NCBI RefSeq assembly: GCF_000350525.1
Contig: NZ_AOCN01000015.1
Coordinates: 310,001 to 374,000 of the forward strand
Length of the DNA stretch: 64,000 bases
Reading direction: 5' to 3'
From: Leucobacter salsicius M1-8
GTDB taxonomy: Bacteria > Actinomycetota > Actinomycetes > Actinomycetales > Microbacteriaceae
The number at the start of each line of letters is the position of its first letter. Within the stretch, counting starts at the first letter, position 1. The notes under the pieces were generated by a model that was not told the DNA's origin, made no database searches, and worked only from the letters and a program-made list of their open reading frames with translations. Of this stretch, positions 31,979-40,537 are shown in pieces. A program made the position numbers and the translations under genes.

Positions 31979-34756
31979 TTAGCGTCGTCTTTTGCGCGGC
32001 TCAAGCTCCGCGAGGAAACCACCGGTCAGCTGCGAGTAACGGTGAAAAAGCTCCTCAAGTACTCGATCATCTGACGCATTGGACCTCAACCCTAGAGCTT
32101 TCAGCGTCGCCCGGTCGAGCTGCTTATGCGCATCCCGCAGGGCGCTAGGCATAGACGAGGGGTTGTAAAGGTCTGCGAGGGATGCCTCGGGGTAACGGTC
32201 GCGAGCTGCAACAACTGCTTGGGCTGCAGCTGAGATGGATTTCTCGATGCTTTCTTCTGCATGGGGGAAGGGAAAGTTGTTATATGTGATGGTGTTGGAA
32301 ATCCGAGGGTCAGATTTGATCCGACCTGAGACTGCTTGAGCCCAAACATTAAATGGGCGAGACATTAGCCAACCAAACGTCAGCGGGGACCCGTCGGGAA
32401 CAGCAGAAAGTGCGTTATTGATGATGACATCAGAGGTGAGGAGACCCATCGGGATGTACTCGCGGTTCTCAGACGTATGTAGCGGAATCGCGATGTAATC
32501 AACTAGCGGCTGCCTGATTTCTTGAAACTCGGAGGCGCGCTTAGCATCTTCAACGGTCTTAGCTTTGGTTGAAGCGAGTCGCATTTTTCGGACACCTTCA
32601 ATGCGTTGGCGCAGCTCCGGAGACTTGTTGACGTCGGTCGGGTTCGCGTCAACGAGCCATAGGCAGTAACGTTCCGCGCCGTCGATGAGCTCCTGCGCTC
32701 CGACAATCCGGCGCAGGTACTTCGCGGCGAGTGGATCAGTGGCGCGGATTCTCTCGGCCTCGGCTGCAGAAATGTTGGAGAGATATTTCCCATCTGTGGG
32801 CTTACTTCCATAATCCATTTCTTGGACAAGGGGGTTCAACGGTTTGGTGCGGGCTCCGACGAGCACACTCTCCGCATCCAAGAGATATGCGTTGATGTTT
32901 TTGACCTTGGTGAGTTCCGGCTCGCCCTTTGGCGTTTCGTAAATCCACATTGACCGTGTAGCGGGTTTTGTGCGGGCGGAGAAACCAATAATCACCGCGT
33001 GGACTGATGCGACCTTACCGCCATCATTCCACCATGCGAATGAGCGATGGGCGAAGTCAATCCCAATCCCGAACCTATACAGTTCTCGCCACAACACAGG
33101 GGGCTGTTGGCCCTGCGTAAGCGAGTTGGTTGAAACGAAGCCCGCGACGGCATTCGTATTGTGGATCAGTTTCCCGGCTATATAGAACCATGAAGCGACA
33201 TAGTCGAGACTCCCGACTCCGCTCGTTTTTCCCCATACGAGCTTTTGGTCATTCTTCTGATCATCATCAAGGTCGTGCGCGGCGACGAATGGCGGATTTC
33301 CCATGATGACGGTGTTGTCGTTGATTGGGCAGACATCTGCCCAATCAATACGCAGGCTGTTGTCACAAACAATCGTCGCGCTTTCTTTCAGCGGGAACCG
33401 GTTAATCGGCTCGCCAATAATCTCGGAGAGTGCGAGGTTGGCCTGACGATCAGCCAAGAACATCGCCACCGTCGCGATCTGCGACGACCACTCTTCATAT
33501 TCAATCCCGTGAAACTGCGTGAGCTTGACTCGGACGCCGTACTCGCTAAGCCCTGAAAGGCCTACTTGTCCCTGCCCATGAGAGAGCTCCTGCAAACGGG
33601 CGATGATCTTTCGTTCGATGTCGCGTAGACGTAGGTACGCCACGATGAGGAAGTTTCCTGAACCACAGGCGGGGTCTAGGTAGTTACGGGTGCCGAGTTC
33701 GTCACGGAGAGCAGACAACTTCTTGGGGTCGTCCCATGCAGTGCGGGTTCGCTCCAAATAGTCATCTAGGAACAGAGGCCGAATGACCTTGAGGATGTTC
33801 GCTTCTGATGTGTAGTGCTCACCGAGTTGGTGCCTGTCTTCGCGACTCTTCACGGTTTGGAACATCGACCCGAAGATCGCGGGGGAAATGGACGACCAAT
33901 CGTAGTAACAAGCATCGAGGAGGGCGTCCCGCATCTGCTTGTTGAAGTAGAAGATGGGGAGGGACTCTTGGAATAGTCCACCGTTGACGTGAGGGAAGAG
34001 CGAGAACTCAGGTGGCAGCGTTTGTGGTCGTCGCTCCTTCTCTCGGTCGAGGACGTCAAAGAGCTGATGAATCAGGCCGCCGAGGTCGGAGCCGCTCTCG
34101 TCGCTGTCCTCAACAATCTGCTGAAACGCTTTCGGGCGCACCCACATGTTGGTGTCATCACCGAACAAGAGGAAGAGCACACGTACAAGGAAAACGCTTA
34201 GGTCGTGCCCCTCATATCCCGCTTTCTCAAACTCTAAGTAGAGGGTCGCCATTTTCTCAACGGCCTTCTTGTCAGCGACCGTTTCATTGATGGTGGCCCG
34301 CTTGGAGTAGTCCTTGAAGACTGCGTTGATGCGGTCGAGATTCTTCGGTAGCTCCTCCAACGTGAACTCGATGGACTCGCCCCGCAGGACGTCAATGATT
34401 CGGAAGCGCGCGAAATCTGAAAGAACCACATACGGCGGCCTGAGCTTATGAGGGAGGGAGACTAGATACTGCCGCGCCTGTACCTCTGCCTTGTCGAGGT
34501 CTTTACCTGCAGATTTGTGTTCGATGAGGGCGATTCCGCCCCACAGCACGTCTATGAACTGCGTTTTCCCGGTCTCAACGTTCTTAACCGGGAACTCAAA
34601 CTCGATACCTGCCACGAGCAGGTCAGAAACCCCAACTATCTCTGTGAAGAAGCGCGTCCAAAACGACTGTCCATACTGCTTCTCGTTCTTCACCGCTGCC
34701 CACTTGTCAGCGAACGTTTTGGCGGCGAGCCTCTGTTGAGCTACGTCAGTCGTCAT
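31979..34756 (-). CDS. type IIL (MmeI-like) restriction-modification enzyme
   Basis: 925 residues, close to the 919 of MmeI. An N-terminal nuclease domain with FIDVLWGGIALIEHKSAG (Asp69, Glu79-x-Lys81, a PD-ExK pattern) is followed by a helical linker, an N6-adenine methyltransferase with motif I DPACGSGNF (361-369) and motif IV NPPF (487-490), and a C-terminal target-recognition and spacer region. One polypeptide cuts and methylates, protecting through modification of one strand. It would defend the host, or the element, against incoming DNA. It starts about 110 bp from a divergent recombinase gene. Codon use and GC are lower than in the flanks, suggesting separate acquisition. Confidence 0.85.
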   Translation of the reverse strand: MTTDVAQQRLAAKTFADKWAAVKNEKQYGQSFWTRFFTEIVGVSDLLVAGIEFEFPVKNVETGKTQFIDVLWGGIALIEHKSAGKDLDKAEVQARQYLVSLPHKLRPPYVVLSDFARFRIIDVLRGESIEFTLEELPKNLDRINAVFKDYSKRATINETVADKKAVEKMATLYLEFEKAGYEGHDLSVFLVRVLFLLFGDDTNMWVRPKAFQQIVEDSDESGSDLGGLIHQLFDVLDREKERRPQTLPPEFSLFPHVNGGLFQESLPIFYFNKQMRDALLDACYYDWSSISPAIFGSMFQTVKSREDRHQLGEHYTSEANILKVIRPLFLDDYLERTRTAWDDPKKLSALRDELGTRNYLDPACGSGNFLIVAYLRLRDIERKIIARLQELSHGQGQVGLSGLSEYGVRVKLTQFHGIEYEEWSSQIATVAMFLADRQANLALSEIIGEPINRFPLKESATIVCDNSLRIDWADVCPINDNTVIMGNPPFVAAHDLDDDQKNDQKLVWGKTSGVGSLDYVASWFYIAGKLIHNTNAVAGFVSTNSLTQGQQPPVLWRELYRFGIGIDFAHRSFAWWNDGGKVASVHAVIIGFSARTKPATRSMWIYETPKGEPELTKVKNINAYLLDAESVLVGARTKPLNPLVQEMDYGSKPTDGKYLSNISAAEAERIRATDPLAAKYLRRIVGAQELIDGAERYCLWLVDANPTDVNKSPELRQRIEGVRKMRLASTKAKTVEDAKRASEFQEIRQPLVDYIAIPLHTSENREYIPMGLLTSDVIINNALSAVPDGSPLTFGWLMSRPFNVWAQAVSGRIKSDPRISNTITYNNFPFPHAEESIEKSISAAAQAVVAARDRYPEASLADLYNPSSMPSALRDAHKQLDRATLKALGLRSNASDDRVLEELFHRYSQLTGGFLAELEPRKRRR

Positions 34757-34800
34757 AGAACTGAGCCTATCTAAACGCGCGAGTCTGCGAGGCGAGGCGG

Positions 34801-34826
34801 CTCATTCTTCAAGTTTGTCCGAGGCG
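34801..34826. repeat. direct repeat at left edge of defence module
   Basis: Partner of the 30891-30917 repeat, in the same orientation, 41 bp before the recombinase start. Confidence 0.5.
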
Positions 34827-34866
34827 CAAGAGATACTCCTCTCAACACCGAAACGGAGCACCTCTC

Positions 34867-35901
34867 ATGACGAAAACCACTCTCGCCCCCATCACAAACA
34901 TCGACGCAGTTCTGACGACTCTCGAATCAGCGTTGGCTCCGACCACTGTGAAGGCATACGCGCAGGAGATGAAGACTCTTGATGTGCACTTCGCATCGCG
35001 CGGATGGGCGCTCTACCCCCAAGAGGAGTCAGGTCAGCTCGATGCTGCACGTTTCACGCAGCAGGTACTCTCTTACCTGCAGGAGCGGAAGAGTGGGGGT
35101 GTCACTCTCAGCACCATCACGAAGACCCTCTCTGCGATCAAGCACGACGCATCAAGGAAGAATGCTCACGCGCTCGGGCTCCTCAACAGTGAGATTGTCG
35201 CGCAGTTTGTTTCGGGCCTCACGCGTACGCACCGCAGGAATGAAACACCGCAGAAGGCTGAAGCACTCACAGCTGAGCAGATCACCGCGCTGCACCGCCA
35301 CTTGAAGCGGCAGGGGGCCGTGCGCGCTGTACGTGATCGCGCCCTCATCGCCATTGGGATCGCTGCAGCCCTGCGCTCATCCTCCATCGCGGAACTCAAG
35401 CTAAAAGACATTAGCTCGACCCGCACCTATGACGGAATCCTCCTGACCGTGCGATTCTCGAAGACCGATCAGGAAGCAGTAGGCGTATCTATCCCTGTCA
35501 AAGCCGCCCCGCAGGCTCTCGTTGACCCGGTTCGTGCCCTTAATGCTTGGCTGTCTCTGCTCGCTTCACAGGGCATCACGAAAGAAACTCACCCCGACTT
35601 TCCCGTCTTTCCCACCATGCGCGGTGAGCAGATCAAGCACACGGCGATCAAGCACCCCGCCATCACCATCACAAAGCTCGTACGTGACAGCTTGACCGCT
35701 GCAGGAATAACAACCGAGGTGGGCTCAGCTGCTTACAGCTCGCACTCACTTCGTGCGACCTTCATTACCCTCTCATCACAGCAGGGAATCAGTGCAGAAA
35801 ACATCGCCCGCATCTCACAGCATTCATCCCTCGACATTCTCCGCTCCTACGACCGCACAAGCGTGGAGGCATTCGGTCAGGTCTCATACCTCACCGTGTG
35901 A
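34867..35901 (+). CDS. second tyrosine recombinase (XerC/D-like)
   Basis: 344 residues with an N-terminal core-binding SAM-like domain (about 15-125) and a catalytic domain holding Arg170 (AAALRSSSIAEL), His293 and Arg296 (SHSLRATF), His319 (ISQHSS) and Tyr328 (RSYDR). All catalytic residues are present. It lacks the arm-binding domain of the first integrase, so it is more like a Xer or cassette-type recombinase. It lies directly beside the repeat-flanked defence module and may have mobilised it or the cargo units. GGAGC precedes ATG 34867. Confidence 0.8.
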   Translation: MTKTTLAPITNIDAVLTTLESALAPTTVKAYAQEMKTLDVHFASRGWALYPQEESGQLDAARFTQQVLSYLQERKSGGVTLSTITKTLSAIKHDASRKNAHALGLLNSEIVAQFVSGLTRTHRRNETPQKAEALTAEQITALHRHLKRQGAVRAVRDRALIAIGIAAALRSSSIAELKLKDISSTRTYDGILLTVRFSKTDQEAVGVSIPVKAAPQALVDPVRALNAWLSLLASQGITKETHPDFPVFPTMRGEQIKHTAIKHPAITITKLVRDSLTAAGITTEVGSAAYSSHSLRATFITLSSQQGISAENIARISQHSSLDILRSYDRTSVEAFGQVSYLTV

Positions 35902-35912
35902 CCTCCGAAAAT

Positions 35913-35964
35913 ACAGCTCTGCCCCCTTCCGTCTCAAATGACAGAAGGGGGCAGAGCTGTTTGT
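35913..35964. terminator. bidirectional hairpin terminator
   Basis: ACAGCTCTGCCCCCTTC pairs perfectly with GAAGGGGGCAGAGCTGT, between convergent genes. Confidence 0.8.
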
Positions 35965-35976
35965 AGGTAAGGGCCG

Positions 35977-37491
35977 TTAGAACTTGTAGGCTGCGAAGCC
36001 TTCCTCAGTGGCGATAACTCGGACCTGCTCCTCAAGGGCATTCCACTGAGTAGCTGCAGTGAAAGGCTTCAAGGAAGCAGCGGCAACGACCCCTTGAGTG
36101 AAGTTGGTGGGGTCCAAGTCGGCTTCATCACTGCCTGCAGTGCATGCACCGGTGAAATAGTTTCCGGTCCAATCCACGTTCGCTTCGGTGGGTTTGGACA
36201 ACTTGGGGGCGCTGTATGAAGGCCCGGTTTGTCGGCAGGCGAATCGTTGATCTTCAGTGGGTGCAGTGAGCGATCCATCCTCGATATTGAGGAGGCGTGC
36301 GCCCTCGGCCACGTTGATTAGGTGCACGGCTGAGCCGGGTGTCTGCCATGCATCCTTGTTATATAGTTCGAGGCCCTCCACTTCGGTAGTCCAAGTGGTT
36401 TCGCCGGTCTTCGGGTCAAAGCCTGCGAGCGGCATGTCTGCCGGAATGTAGGAGTAGACGTGGTCCTTGACGTTGGCGGTCGTTTCTCCGAGACACATGA
36501 CGCCCTCAAAGCAGGTGGCACCTTCAGCGGTCCAAAGAATCTCTCCGGTTTCAGCGTTCAGACCGGCAGAAGTTTCTGTACCTGCCGCGAAACCTTCTGC
36601 GTTGGGGATGCGGTTCCCACCACCAATGACAACGATGTTCTCATCCTCATACCATTCAGCACCGGTCGCGAATCCTTCATAGCCTTCCCACTCCGAGGTG
36701 CGCTTAGGTTCGGCGATTCCAAGCTCAGAGAGCGGAACGCTCCAAAGCACTTCGCCCTCACTCATTCGAGCAACAGCAGGAGTCCCACCCCCTGCTTCAC
36801 CCATAAAGATTCCACCCTCATACGCTCTATCTGCAAAGTTGAACTCAGGTGCGGCGGTTCTTTGGGGATCGTCAATCGGATTTCCTTGGCTATCAATCGC
36901 CATCTTGTTAAAATCCCCACCATTGTGTATGCCGGAAGTGCAGTACACGTTCTCGATGATGCATGCTACGAGGGGGGCACCAAAGACTACTTGTTCAGTC
37001 TTATCCGCGACAACGCTACCGGTCTGCACATCAATGATTTGATAGGGGTGCCGCCACCTTGTCCCCTGTCCGTCAGGGAGGTCCTCATTGACGGGCGTAA
37101 GAATGTTCACTGCAACTACTGAACCGTCCTCAGCCTCAATCAGTCGAGGGTTGATTTCGGCCTCCGGTTTAACGGAGCCGGTAACCCCTGCATGTGCCCA
37201 CTTCTCTTCACCGGTCAGTAGGTCATATCCCACAAGGGTGAGGCTGCCATCTCGAAAGATGTGACTGACTACTGTCTCGCCCACAATGATCGGGCCTCTT
37301 CCAACGCTTTGAGCGTCTGCAGTCCACAGTGGCTCAGGGGCAGCAGTGCTCAGCATCTCCGTCGTGACTTCAGCGTCACTCGGTGTTGTCACTTTAGAGG
37401 CAAGCTCTGTGACTGCAGAGCATCCTGTCGTCAAGAGTGCGGCTGCTATGAGCAGTGAAGCTCCGGCAGTTAGTCGAGCTTTAGAAATCAT
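35977..37491 (-). CDS. PQQ-repeat-like beta-propeller lipoprotein
   Basis: 504 residues. Lipobox LLTTGC (Cys24). The rest contains propeller blades of the pyrrolo-quinoline-quinone/outer-membrane-assembly type: LVGYDLLTGEEKWAHAG, GLNAETGEILWTAEG, AGFDPKTGETTWTTEVEGL. Anchored to the outside of the membrane, where it probably acts as a protein-binding scaffold. It is transcribed towards the recombinase. Similar lipoproteins are common in actinobacteria, and its place inside a mobile element is unusual. Start AT 37491 has AAGGAACTC upstream. Confidence 0.7.
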   Translation of the reverse strand: MISKARLTAGASLLIAAALLTTGCSAVTELASKVTTPSDAEVTTEMLSTAAPEPLWTADAQSVGRGPIIVGETVVSHIFRDGSLTLVGYDLLTGEEKWAHAGVTGSVKPEAEINPRLIEAEDGSVVAVNILTPVNEDLPDGQGTRWRHPYQIIDVQTGSVVADKTEQVVFGAPLVACIIENVYCTSGIHNGGDFNKMAIDSQGNPIDDPQRTAAPEFNFADRAYEGGIFMGEAGGGTPAVARMSEGEVLWSVPLSELGIAEPKRTSEWEGYEGFATGAEWYEDENIVVIGGGNRIPNAEGFAAGTETSAGLNAETGEILWTAEGATCFEGVMCLGETTANVKDHVYSYIPADMPLAGFDPKTGETTWTTEVEGLELYNKDAWQTPGSAVHLINVAEGARLLNIEDGSLTAPTEDQRFACRQTGPSYSAPKLSKPTEANVDWTGNYFTGACTAGSDEADLDPTNFTQGVVAAASLKPFTAATQWNALEEQVRVIATEEGFAAYKF

Positions 37492-37659
37492 TGAGTTCCT
37501 TATGTGGAAGTAGGAGGGACACTAAGAAGAGTACCTGTGTCGGTGACGGGTGTGGCGTAACGCTCTTCGTGATCCAAAAAATGAATGCTCTCACCCGTAC
37601 GTCACCCTTCAGGTGAGAGTCGTTCTCCATTAACCCCGATTCCGTACTAGCGTGAAAGC

Positions 37660-38028
37660 ATGACACTCGACCGGCTCATTCCTGCCGCCCGTACAGGCAC
37701 CCTCACCGCAGAGCTCCTTGATGCGGCCCTGTCCGAGAGGACTCAGTCCTACATTGATACCCGGATGGAAGACCTCGATCTAGCTTTCCACGAAGCCGGT
37801 GAGGAGCCGCCTCCCCACAGTGGGATGCAATGTGGTCGCTGCGCCGATGAGGTGAACGAGCTTTGGGAGGGGCTGAAGGAGATTTACATGGACGGTGACA
37901 TTGAGTACACCGACGATGACCTCGACACCATCACCGACTTTTGGGCCGGTACGGTCGCCGATAACTGTCCGGCCCTACCCGAAGGGCTCATTCCCGGAGG
38001 TGGCTACCTGCGAAGAGCGGGACTGTAA
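37660..38028 (+). CDS. hypothetical acidic protein
   Basis: 122 residues, very acidic, with a CxxC pair (Cys58, Cys61 in MQCGRCADEV) and otherwise helical. It is the last gene before attR. TACTAG..GTGAAAGC lies upstream as a possible promoter, and the ribosome site is weak. No family recognised. Confidence 0.5.
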   Translation: MTLDRLIPAARTGTLTAELLDAALSERTQSYIDTRMEDLDLAFHEAGEEPPPHSGMQCGRCADEVNELWEGLKEIYMDGDIEYTDDDLDTITDFWAGTVADNCPALPEGLIPGGGYLRRAGL

Positions 38029-38127
38029 ACACTCGACCAAAACAGTCCAAATAGGCCCCGAAAATGGGGTGGATTGAGTCCCTGTGGGAATATGTGATCA
38101 GGCATTATGACGGGGTTCGCAAGCCAT

Positions 38128-38163
38128 ACTGCTGTATCTGCAACAGTATTTGCGACTGTATTT
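38128..38163. repeat. right arm-type repeats, three copies at 12-bp period
   Basis: ACTGCTGTA (38128), GCAACAGTA (38140) and GCGACTGTA (38152), matching the left set in motif, orientation and period. About 75 bp from the attR core. Confidence 0.65.
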
Positions 38164-38238
38164 CTGAAAATCAGACCCACCTGTAGGCTCAAAAATGGCA
38201 TGAAATCAACGCCAAATGGGGTGGCGGGTTGAAGAAAA

Positions 38239-38249
38239 CTATCCTCCGC
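38239..38249. repeat. attR core (11 bp)
   Basis: CTATCCTCCGC, identical to 5767-5777. The chromosomal sequence downstream of the original tRNA resumes here. Confidence 0.85.
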
Positions 38250-38253
38250 AGTA

Positions 38254-38299
38254 AATGAGCCTCCCGCTCGAGTGTTTTCGCTTGAGCGGGAGGCTCATT
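38254..38299. terminator. displaced chromosomal tRNA-Ser terminator
   Basis: AATGAGCCTCCCGCTC ... GAGCGGGAGGCTCATT, a stem of about 18 bp that would directly follow the tRNA in an element-free genome. Confidence 0.7.
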
Positions 38300-38410
38300 G
38301 TGTTGGAGCCGTCATGAGCTGCTCTGGTACCGTCGCTTAGAGAGTGCCTAGGTTATACCTGTCATTTATGGGGTGCTCTCACATTGTTTGAAGAGCTTAA
38401 GGACCCAGAT

Positions 38411-39037
38411 ATGACCGATGCAACCCCGCAGAAGCCTGCTGCCAACTGGTACCCCGATCCGAGTGGGAGCGGTCAGCTTCGTTTCTGGGATGGCGAGCAG
38501 TGGACCCAGGACTTGCGTCCACAGGAGCAGAGCACCGCACTTCCTGGTGACACGGTGAACCTTGACACCAGCAACCACAGCGCAGGCTTTGCCGGGATGC
38601 AGGCCGGAGGTCAGGCCACCGGTCAGGTCCCCGGCGAGGCGGCAGGCCAGCAGCTGCCCCACCAGCAGTATGCTCACTCGGCCCAGGCCGGCTTCTTTCG
38701 CAGCCTGTTCGATCTGAGCTTTGCCGCTGAGCGCTCGGTCACCACGAGCTTTGTGAAGGTCATTTATGTACTCGGCATCGCCCTATCGGTGTTGGGCTGG
38801 CTAGGCGCCGCGCTGTTCTTCTTCATCTTGGGTGGCATCGAGAACGCAGCGTACTCGGCGTTCGGAGGTGACGGCGGCAGCATCTTCATGATCTGGGGCG
38901 TGCTCGTCCTGATCTTTGGCTGGATCCCTGCGGTTCTCAATGTCATCTTCTTGCGCATCGGGCTCGAGTTCGTGACGGCTCAGATTCGCACCTCGCAGCA
39001 CACCGCTGAGCTCGTGCGACTGGCTCGCGCCGCCTGA
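38411..39037 (+). CDS. DUF2510/DUF4282 membrane protein
   Basis: 208 residues. The N-terminal DUF2510 (NWYPDPSGSGQLRFWDGEQWT) is followed by a Gln/Gly-rich linker and a DUF4282 region (FFRSLFDLSFAAERSVTTSFVKVIY) with two membrane helices (about 120-146 and 163-188). Common in actinobacteria; function unknown. AAGGA precedes ATG 38411. TAGGTTATACCT at about 38350 is a likely -10 region. First chromosomal gene after the element. Confidence 0.75.
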   Translation: MTDATPQKPAANWYPDPSGSGQLRFWDGEQWTQDLRPQEQSTALPGDTVNLDTSNHSAGFAGMQAGGQATGQVPGEAAGQQLPHQQYAHSAQAGFFRSLFDLSFAAERSVTTSFVKVIYVLGIALSVLGWLGAALFFFILGGIENAAYSAFGGDGGSIFMIWGVLVLIFGWIPAVLNVIFLRIGLEFVTAQIRTSQHTAELVRLARAA

Positions 39038-39053
39038 CTCGCGGCAGCCGATT

Positions 39054-39116
39054 AATCCGGCCGACGATTTCCGTTCACCACAGGGTCTGAACGCGAAACC
39101 GTCGGCCGGATTTCTT
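39054..39116. terminator. bidirectional hairpin terminator
   Basis: AATCCGGCCGACG and CGTCGGCCGGATT arms, between convergent genes. Confidence 0.75.
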
Positions 39117-40365
39117 ATTGCGCTGGGGTGACCAGCGTCGCGAGCCGTTCGACGGCGGTGCGCAGCACGGACTCGTCCTTCACAAACGTAAACCGTACCC
39201 AATTGCGCAGCGCGTGCGCGGTCACCGAACCCTCGCGGCAGAACGCAGACACCGGCACGCACGCAACCCCTACTGCGACGGGGAGGGCCCGGGCGAAGGC
39301 GGCTCCATCGGTGATGGTCGTGCCGGCGAGCGCTGCGACCGCGTCGAACAGCGGCGACGCATCGGCGCACACGAAGTACGTGCCACCGGGCCGCACCGGA
39401 TCGAGGCCCGCGGCTCGCAGCCCGTCGAGGAGCAGCTCCATGCGCGCCGCGAGGCCCGCGCGCAGCTCAGCAATGTCACCCTCGCCCTCGGTGAGCGCCC
39501 GCGCGATGGCCGGCTGAAACGGAGCCCCGCCCGAATAGGTCAAGAACTGCTTGACGGTCGCCACAGCGTCGACCAGGTATGCGGGCCCGGTGACCCAGCC
39601 AATCTTCCAGCCGGTGAGTGAGAACGTCTTGCCCGCCGATGAAATCGTGAGGGTGCGTTCGGCCATGCCCGGCAGTGTGGCCATCGGGGTGTGGGCCGGG
39701 CCAAACGTGAGGTGCTCGTACACCTCGTCTGTGATGATGACGGCGTTGACTCGCGTTGCCGCGGCCGCAATCGCCGCCAGCTCGGAGCCCGTCAGCACGG
39801 TGCCTGTTGGGTTGTGCGGCGAATTCACGAGTATCAGACGGGTGCGCGGCCCTATCGCGTGGTCGAGCGCGGCGAGGTCGACCTCAAACCCCGATCCGGA
39901 GCCCGCAGCAGGTACGAGCGGCACCGTGACGTGCGTCGCGCCCGCAAGCGCGATCGCGGCGGCGTGCGAATCGTAGAACGGTTCGAGCGTCACGACCTCG
40001 TCGCCCGGGCCCGCGAGCGCGGTGATCGCGGCTGCCAGCGCCTCGGTTGCGCCAGCTGTCACGAGGACCTCGGTCTCGGGGTCAAGCGTGAGCCCGTAGT
40101 GCTGGGCCTGGTGCGCCGCGATGGCGCGCCGCAACTCTTGGGTGCCGCGGCCGGGCGGGTACTGGTTCTGTCCGCTCCGGATCGCCTCGACCGCGGCCTC
40201 ACGCACCCATTCGGGGCCGTCGGCGTCGGGGAAGCCCTGGCCGAGGTTCGCCGCGCCCGTGCGGGTCGCGAGGGCCGTCATCTCGGCGAAGATCGTGGGC
40301 GCCGGCTCACCGTTCGCCCCCAGGAGTCCGGTCGCCGCTGCTACGTCTCGCCATCGCTCATTCAC
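39115..40365 (-). CDS. class I/II PLP-dependent aminotransferase
   Basis: 416 residues, fold type I aminotransferase. Seen: NQYPPGRGTQELRRAIA near the N-terminus, the VNSPHNPTG motif, IITDEVYEHL with the PLP-pyridine Asp, and the Schiff-base lysine in SSAGKTFSLTGWKIGW. Closest in style to actinobacterial N-succinyldiaminopimelate/methionine-type aminotransferases (DapC/YbdL group); the amino-acid substrate cannot be assigned. Cytoplasmic. Monocistronic. Confidence 0.85.
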   Translation of the reverse strand: MNERWRDVAAATGLLGANGEPAPTIFAEMTALATRTGAANLGQGFPDADGPEWVREAAVEAIRSGQNQYPPGRGTQELRRAIAAHQAQHYGLTLDPETEVLVTAGATEALAAAITALAGPGDEVVTLEPFYDSHAAAIALAGATHVTVPLVPAAGSGSGFEVDLAALDHAIGPRTRLILVNSPHNPTGTVLTGSELAAIAAAATRVNAVIITDEVYEHLTFGPAHTPMATLPGMAERTLTISSAGKTFSLTGWKIGWVTGPAYLVDAVATVKQFLTYSGGAPFQPAIARALTEGEGDIAELRAGLAARMELLLDGLRAAGLDPVRPGGTYFVCADASPLFDAVAALAGTTITDGAAFARALPVAVGVACVPVSAFCREGSVTAHALRNWVRFTFVKDESVLRTAVERLATLVTPAQ

Positions 40366-40537
40366 CCTCTCAGCTTAGGTGGAGGTGGTGAGGGGAGTAG
40401 GGGGCCAGTTGACTAGCCCCGGAACTTTCACTAGTTTCGGAAAGTTTGCGGGGGTTGCATCCGGAATAGGTGAAAGTCCCGGAGTTACTGCAAGCGGACT
40501 AGACCGGCCTGACCCATTTAGTGGTGGGGCCCAGTAA
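40366..40537. other. intergenic with inverted repeat
   Basis: CCCGGAACTTTCAC (about 40419) and GTGAAAGTCCCGG (about 40473) form an inverted repeat around a GC-rich loop of about 40 nt. Possibly a regulatory hairpin; no gene seen. Confidence 0.35.

Larger units (their letters stand above)
5778..38249. mobile_element. integrated AICE-like element (about 32.5 kb)
   Basis: Bounded by 11-bp direct repeats derived from the tRNA-Ser 3' end. It contains a tyrosine integrase at the left end, an FtsK/TraB-like translocase, a rolling-circle Rep and much cargo, flanked on both sides by ordinary chromosomal genes. Int + Rep + FtsK-type pump is the defining set of actinomycete integrative and conjugative elements. 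No Mob relaxase with a VirD4/VirB set is visible. It is larger than typical AICEs. No excisionase is confidently identified. Confidence 0.85.

Noticed and set aside
5778..38249. Prophage
   Set aside because: No terminase, portal, capsid, tail or lysis genes; Int-Rep-pump fits an AICE instead.
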